In this document: positions 32,240 to 34,194 of the stretch, piece by piece
Numbering within the stretch: the first letter of the stretch is position 1
How the letters are laid out: the number at the start of each line of letters is the position of its first letter
From: Sulfuritalea sp.
GTDB lineage: Bacteria > Pseudomonadota > Gammaproteobacteria > Burkholderiales > Rhodocyclaceae
DNA: 34,194 bases
Reading direction: 5' to 3'
Assembly (NCBI GenBank): GCA_016712985.1
Contig: JADJQA010000060.1
Coordinates: forward strand, 1-34,194
Made by a program: the position numbers and the translations under genes
The notes under the pieces: model-generated
Told to the model about the DNA's origin: nothing
The model's database searches: none
Seen by the model: the letters and a program-made list of their open reading frames with translations, nothing else

Positions 32240-32884
32240 ATTCTGGCCAACCACGAACCCGGCGACGGCTACGACGCGGCGCAGGTCAGCACCACGGCAA
32301 CGCCAAACGGCGACGGTTAGGCGCTGGCTGTCGGCGCCGGCCCGCAAGGTGCCGACGAACCGCCGCGCTCGCCAGGGCGTTCGACAGGCTCAGGCCGAAC
32401 GGAGTCATCGCATTATCGAAACGATCTGCCGGACGTCATCGAGGCTGCTCTCGACATCGGCATGACCGCGCGATGCTGCGAGGCCGTCGGCATCATGCAG
32501 GCGACGGTTGCCGCCACCACCGACTACCTCAAGACCCGCCGCCAGTTCGGCCAGCCCATCGGCCGCTTCCAGGCGCCGCAGCATCGCATGGCCGACATGC
32601 TGCTGCATCTTGAACAGAAGCGCCCGATGAGCTATCTTGCGGCCATGCATTGCCAGGACGAGGACCGCAGCCAACGCCGGCGCCTGCTTTCGGCGGCCAA
32701 GGTCACCATCGGCCCGGCCTGCCGTTACATCGCGCAGAATGCGGTACAACTGCACGGCAGCATGGGCATGACGGACGGGTTGATCGTCAACCACGGGTTC
32801 AAGCGCCTCACCGTCGTTGAAATGAGCTTCGGCGACACCGACATGCACCGGCAACGCTTCGCCAGAACAGGAGTCCGCACGTGA
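32240..32884 (+). pseudogene. Acyl-CoA dehydrogenase remnant with internal stop, deletion and REP-like palindrome
   Basis: The first part, ILANHEPGDGYDAAQVSTTA followed by TPNGDG, matches the middle beta domain of acyl-CoA dehydrogenases (EP...YD...V.TTA...GDG). A TAG stops the frame at 32318-32320. After about 80 bases, including a REP-like palindrome, the same frame resumes with the C-terminal FAD-binding helical domain: AVGIMQATVAATTDYLKTRR, FGQPIGRFQAPQHRMADM, NAVQLHGSMGMTDGL. The segment between the two domains is deleted. An ATG at 32462 would give a 140-aa C-terminal fragment. It ends in a GTGA overlap with the hydrolase gene. As read it cannot be a working enzyme; it was probably part of the same acyl-CoA pathway as the genes at 27.9-29.8 kb. 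Confidence 0.75.
32378..32402. repeat. REP-like palindrome CGTTCG...CGAACG
   Basis: CGTTCG (32378-32383) and CGAACG (32396-32401) flank ACAGGCTCAGGC. This is the familiar GTTCGACAGGCTCAG-type intergenic repeat of beta- and gammaproteobacteria, here lying inside the frame of the acyl-CoA dehydrogenase remnant and close to the deletion point. Confidence 0.7.
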
Positions 32885-33681
32885 AACCACGCATACTGCA
32901 CACCCTGCATCGCCTCGCAGCAAAACGCAACGGACGCCCGCCGCTGGTCTTCGTGCATGGCGGCTACGTTAACGCCGGCTGCTGGGACGCCAACTTCCTG
33001 CCCTACTTCAACGATCTCGGCTACAACTGCCATGCGATCAATCTCTCGGGGCACGGCGCGAGCGAGGGGGCCGAAGACCTGCACAGCTATGACCTTGACC
33101 ATTACGCCGCGGATGTCCGGCAACTGGTCGCCGAATTGCCGACCCCGCCGGTGCTGATCGGACATTCGATGGGAGCGCTTGTGGTGCAGCGTTATCTCGA
33201 AAGAGCGTCGGCGGCGGCGGCGATCATGATCGCGCCGGTACCGACCACCGGGCTCTGGGGCTGCAGTGTCCAGATGGCACACAAGCAACCGGATTTCCTG
33301 GTTGAAGCCATGCGCGCCGTCGAGGGCAAGTACACGGCCAACACCGTGCGGGTGATGCGCGAGGTGTTTTTTTCTCCAGACGTGACCCATGAACAGTTCG
33401 CCGCGTTCCAGCCGCTGGTCCAGGATGAATCGATGACCGCGGTGATGGAAATGATGGCAATGGCCTGGCGCCTGCCGAAAAGCAATCCGAAGATCCCCGC
33501 GCTGGTCATCGGCGGAGAGCTCGACGCGCTGTTCCCCGCCAACCTGCTGCACTTCACGGCCGCCGGCTGGAATGCGGAAACCTGCATCATTCCACGCGCC
33601 GGCCACATGCTGATCATGGAGCCGCAATGGACCGCGGCCGCCGAGAAAATCGACCACTGGCTGGGCAGGAGTCTTTCCTGA
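32881..33681 (+). CDS. Alpha/beta hydrolase
   Basis: A 266-aa alpha/beta-hydrolase-fold protein. The oxyanion stretch is PLVFVHGGYVNAGCW (21-35), the nucleophile elbow is GHSMG with Ser96, and the acid is Asp215 in VIGGELDALFP. The catalytic His242 lies in RAGHMLIME. The triad is complete and no signal peptide is visible, so it is a cytoplasmic esterase, thioesterase or C-C hydrolase; the substrate is unknown. The GTG start at 32881 overlaps the TGA of the acyl-CoA dehydrogenase remnant (GTGA), indicating that it was coupled to that gene before the latter decayed. It may now be poorly translated unless the remnant is still expressed. Confidence 0.85.
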   Translation: MKPRILHTLHRLAAKRNGRPPLVFVHGGYVNAGCWDANFLPYFNDLGYNCHAINLSGHGASEGAEDLHSYDLDHYAADVRQLVAELPTPPVLIGHSMGALVVQRYLERASAAAAIMIAPVPTTGLWGCSVQMAHKQPDFLVEAMRAVEGKYTANTVRVMREVFFSPDVTHEQFAAFQPLVQDESMTAVMEMMAMAWRLPKSNPKIPALVIGGELDALFPANLLHFTAAGWNAETCIIPRAGHMLIMEPQWTAAAEKIDHWLGRSLS

Positions 33682-34194
33682 CCGCTGCGGCGGCTTGATC
33701 CCACTCGGCGTACCCGAAACCTCCGGTAGCACTCAGAAGATCAATTGCGTGTGCGCGGCCCGCAACGCTTGCGGAGTACGTCAGGGATCGCGTGCGCCAA
33801 CTCGCGGCCTGAGCGGCACCATCGCCGCCACCCTGCAAGAGTAACTAGCCCACGTTGTCAGGAAGGCAAGTGCATCGTGACGCCCCGGACCAGCCACCGA
33901 CAAGCTTCGGGAATGGCGGCCAGAGTTGCCCGGCGCTCTTGGCTTCAATAAGGCATGCGACGGACACTGAATGCGCTCAACAGTCGGCGCTGAAAAGACG
34001 GCGCGACGGCGCGCTCGAGCCCGCCAAGCTACTGCAGAGTCGGCCCCATTCAAGAGAAAGGGGGGGATTGGCCCAAGAGTGCCGGACCATGACATGGCGA
34101 CGCAGCTATGGCCGCTTCAGACTGACAAGCCGACGCTGGCGTTTGGTTGGTCACTGACGTCAGCGTGCCCTGGGCCGACGGTGGCCAAAATCGA
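33682..34194. other. No recognisable gene
   Basis: About 510 bases to the window end. Only short overlapping frames without family resemblance are present. A run of seven G (about 34058-34064) may hide an indel. I see no RNA gene, repeat or clear promoter. Confidence 0.5.

Noticed and set aside
33745..34157. Overlapping short plus-strand frames near the window end
   Set aside because: Arg/Ser-rich, no motifs, no ribosome sites, and no conserved-looking residues; left as gene-free.

Overview
The window reads as one long stretch of betaproteobacterial chromosome, most like the Rhodocyclales/Nitrosomonadales. That placement is inferred from gene order (rpsB-tsf-pyrH-frr-uppS-cdsA-dxr-rseP-bamA-skp-lpxD-fabZ-lpxA-lpxB-rnhB-rRNA methylase), from the alr-radA pair beside lplT, from the high GC, and from protein style. 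I saw no rRNA, tRNA or CRISPR array.

Layout. (1) 1-879, plus strand: the C-terminal part of a HlyC/CorC (CNNM/CBS) protein, cut by the window edge and broken by several frameshifts. (2) 935-6880, minus strand: lysR - alr - radA - FtsX-type permease, read right to left. (3) 7173-8438, plus strand: an LplT-type transporter divergent from lysR. (4) 8447-10535, minus strand: tsaB - rimI - family-4 uracil-DNA glycosylase - a 72-residue ORF, all joined by 1-4 base overlaps. (5) 10726-12042, minus strand: an NfeD/SPFH membrane-protease-like pair. (6) 12232-27146, minus strand: the large conserved block that couples translation (S2, EF-Ts, RRF), UMP kinase, undecaprenyl-PP synthesis, CDP-diglyceride synthesis, the MEP pathway, site-2 protease, outer-membrane assembly (BamA, Skp) and lipid A synthesis (LpxD, FabZ, LpxA, LpxB). 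It is driven at least from a promoter with a perfect TATAAT in front of rpsB. (7) 27147-34194: an accessory region with an integrase remnant, REP-like palindromes, an acyl-CoA gene cluster (PaaI-type thioesterase, MaoC-type hydratase, dienoyl-CoA isomerase-like crotonase), OsmC, a truncated HEAT-repeat ORF, a DUF2784 membrane protein, a secreted MORN-repeat protein with eleven 23-residue repeats, an acyl-CoA dehydrogenase pseudogene with a REP-like palindrome in its frame, and an alpha/beta hydrolase.

The most striking global property is the number of broken frames in genes that should be intact: corC, alr, udg, nfeD, lpxD, the rpsB tail, and a deletion joining dxr to rseP. Several breaks are single-base changes next to C or G runs. 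Because lpxD, dxr and rseP are normally essential, the simplest reading is uncorrected indel errors or a mis-join in the assembly. The decay in 27.4-34 kb (IS remnant, internal stop and deletion in the acyl-CoA dehydrogenase, truncated HEAT protein) looks more like real genome decay around repeats.

I did not find a convincing undescribed multi-gene system. The best leads are the 72-residue ORF coupled to the uracil-DNA glycosylase, an intergenic hairpin repeat family with three copies in the window, the MORN protein, and the dxr/rseP junction.
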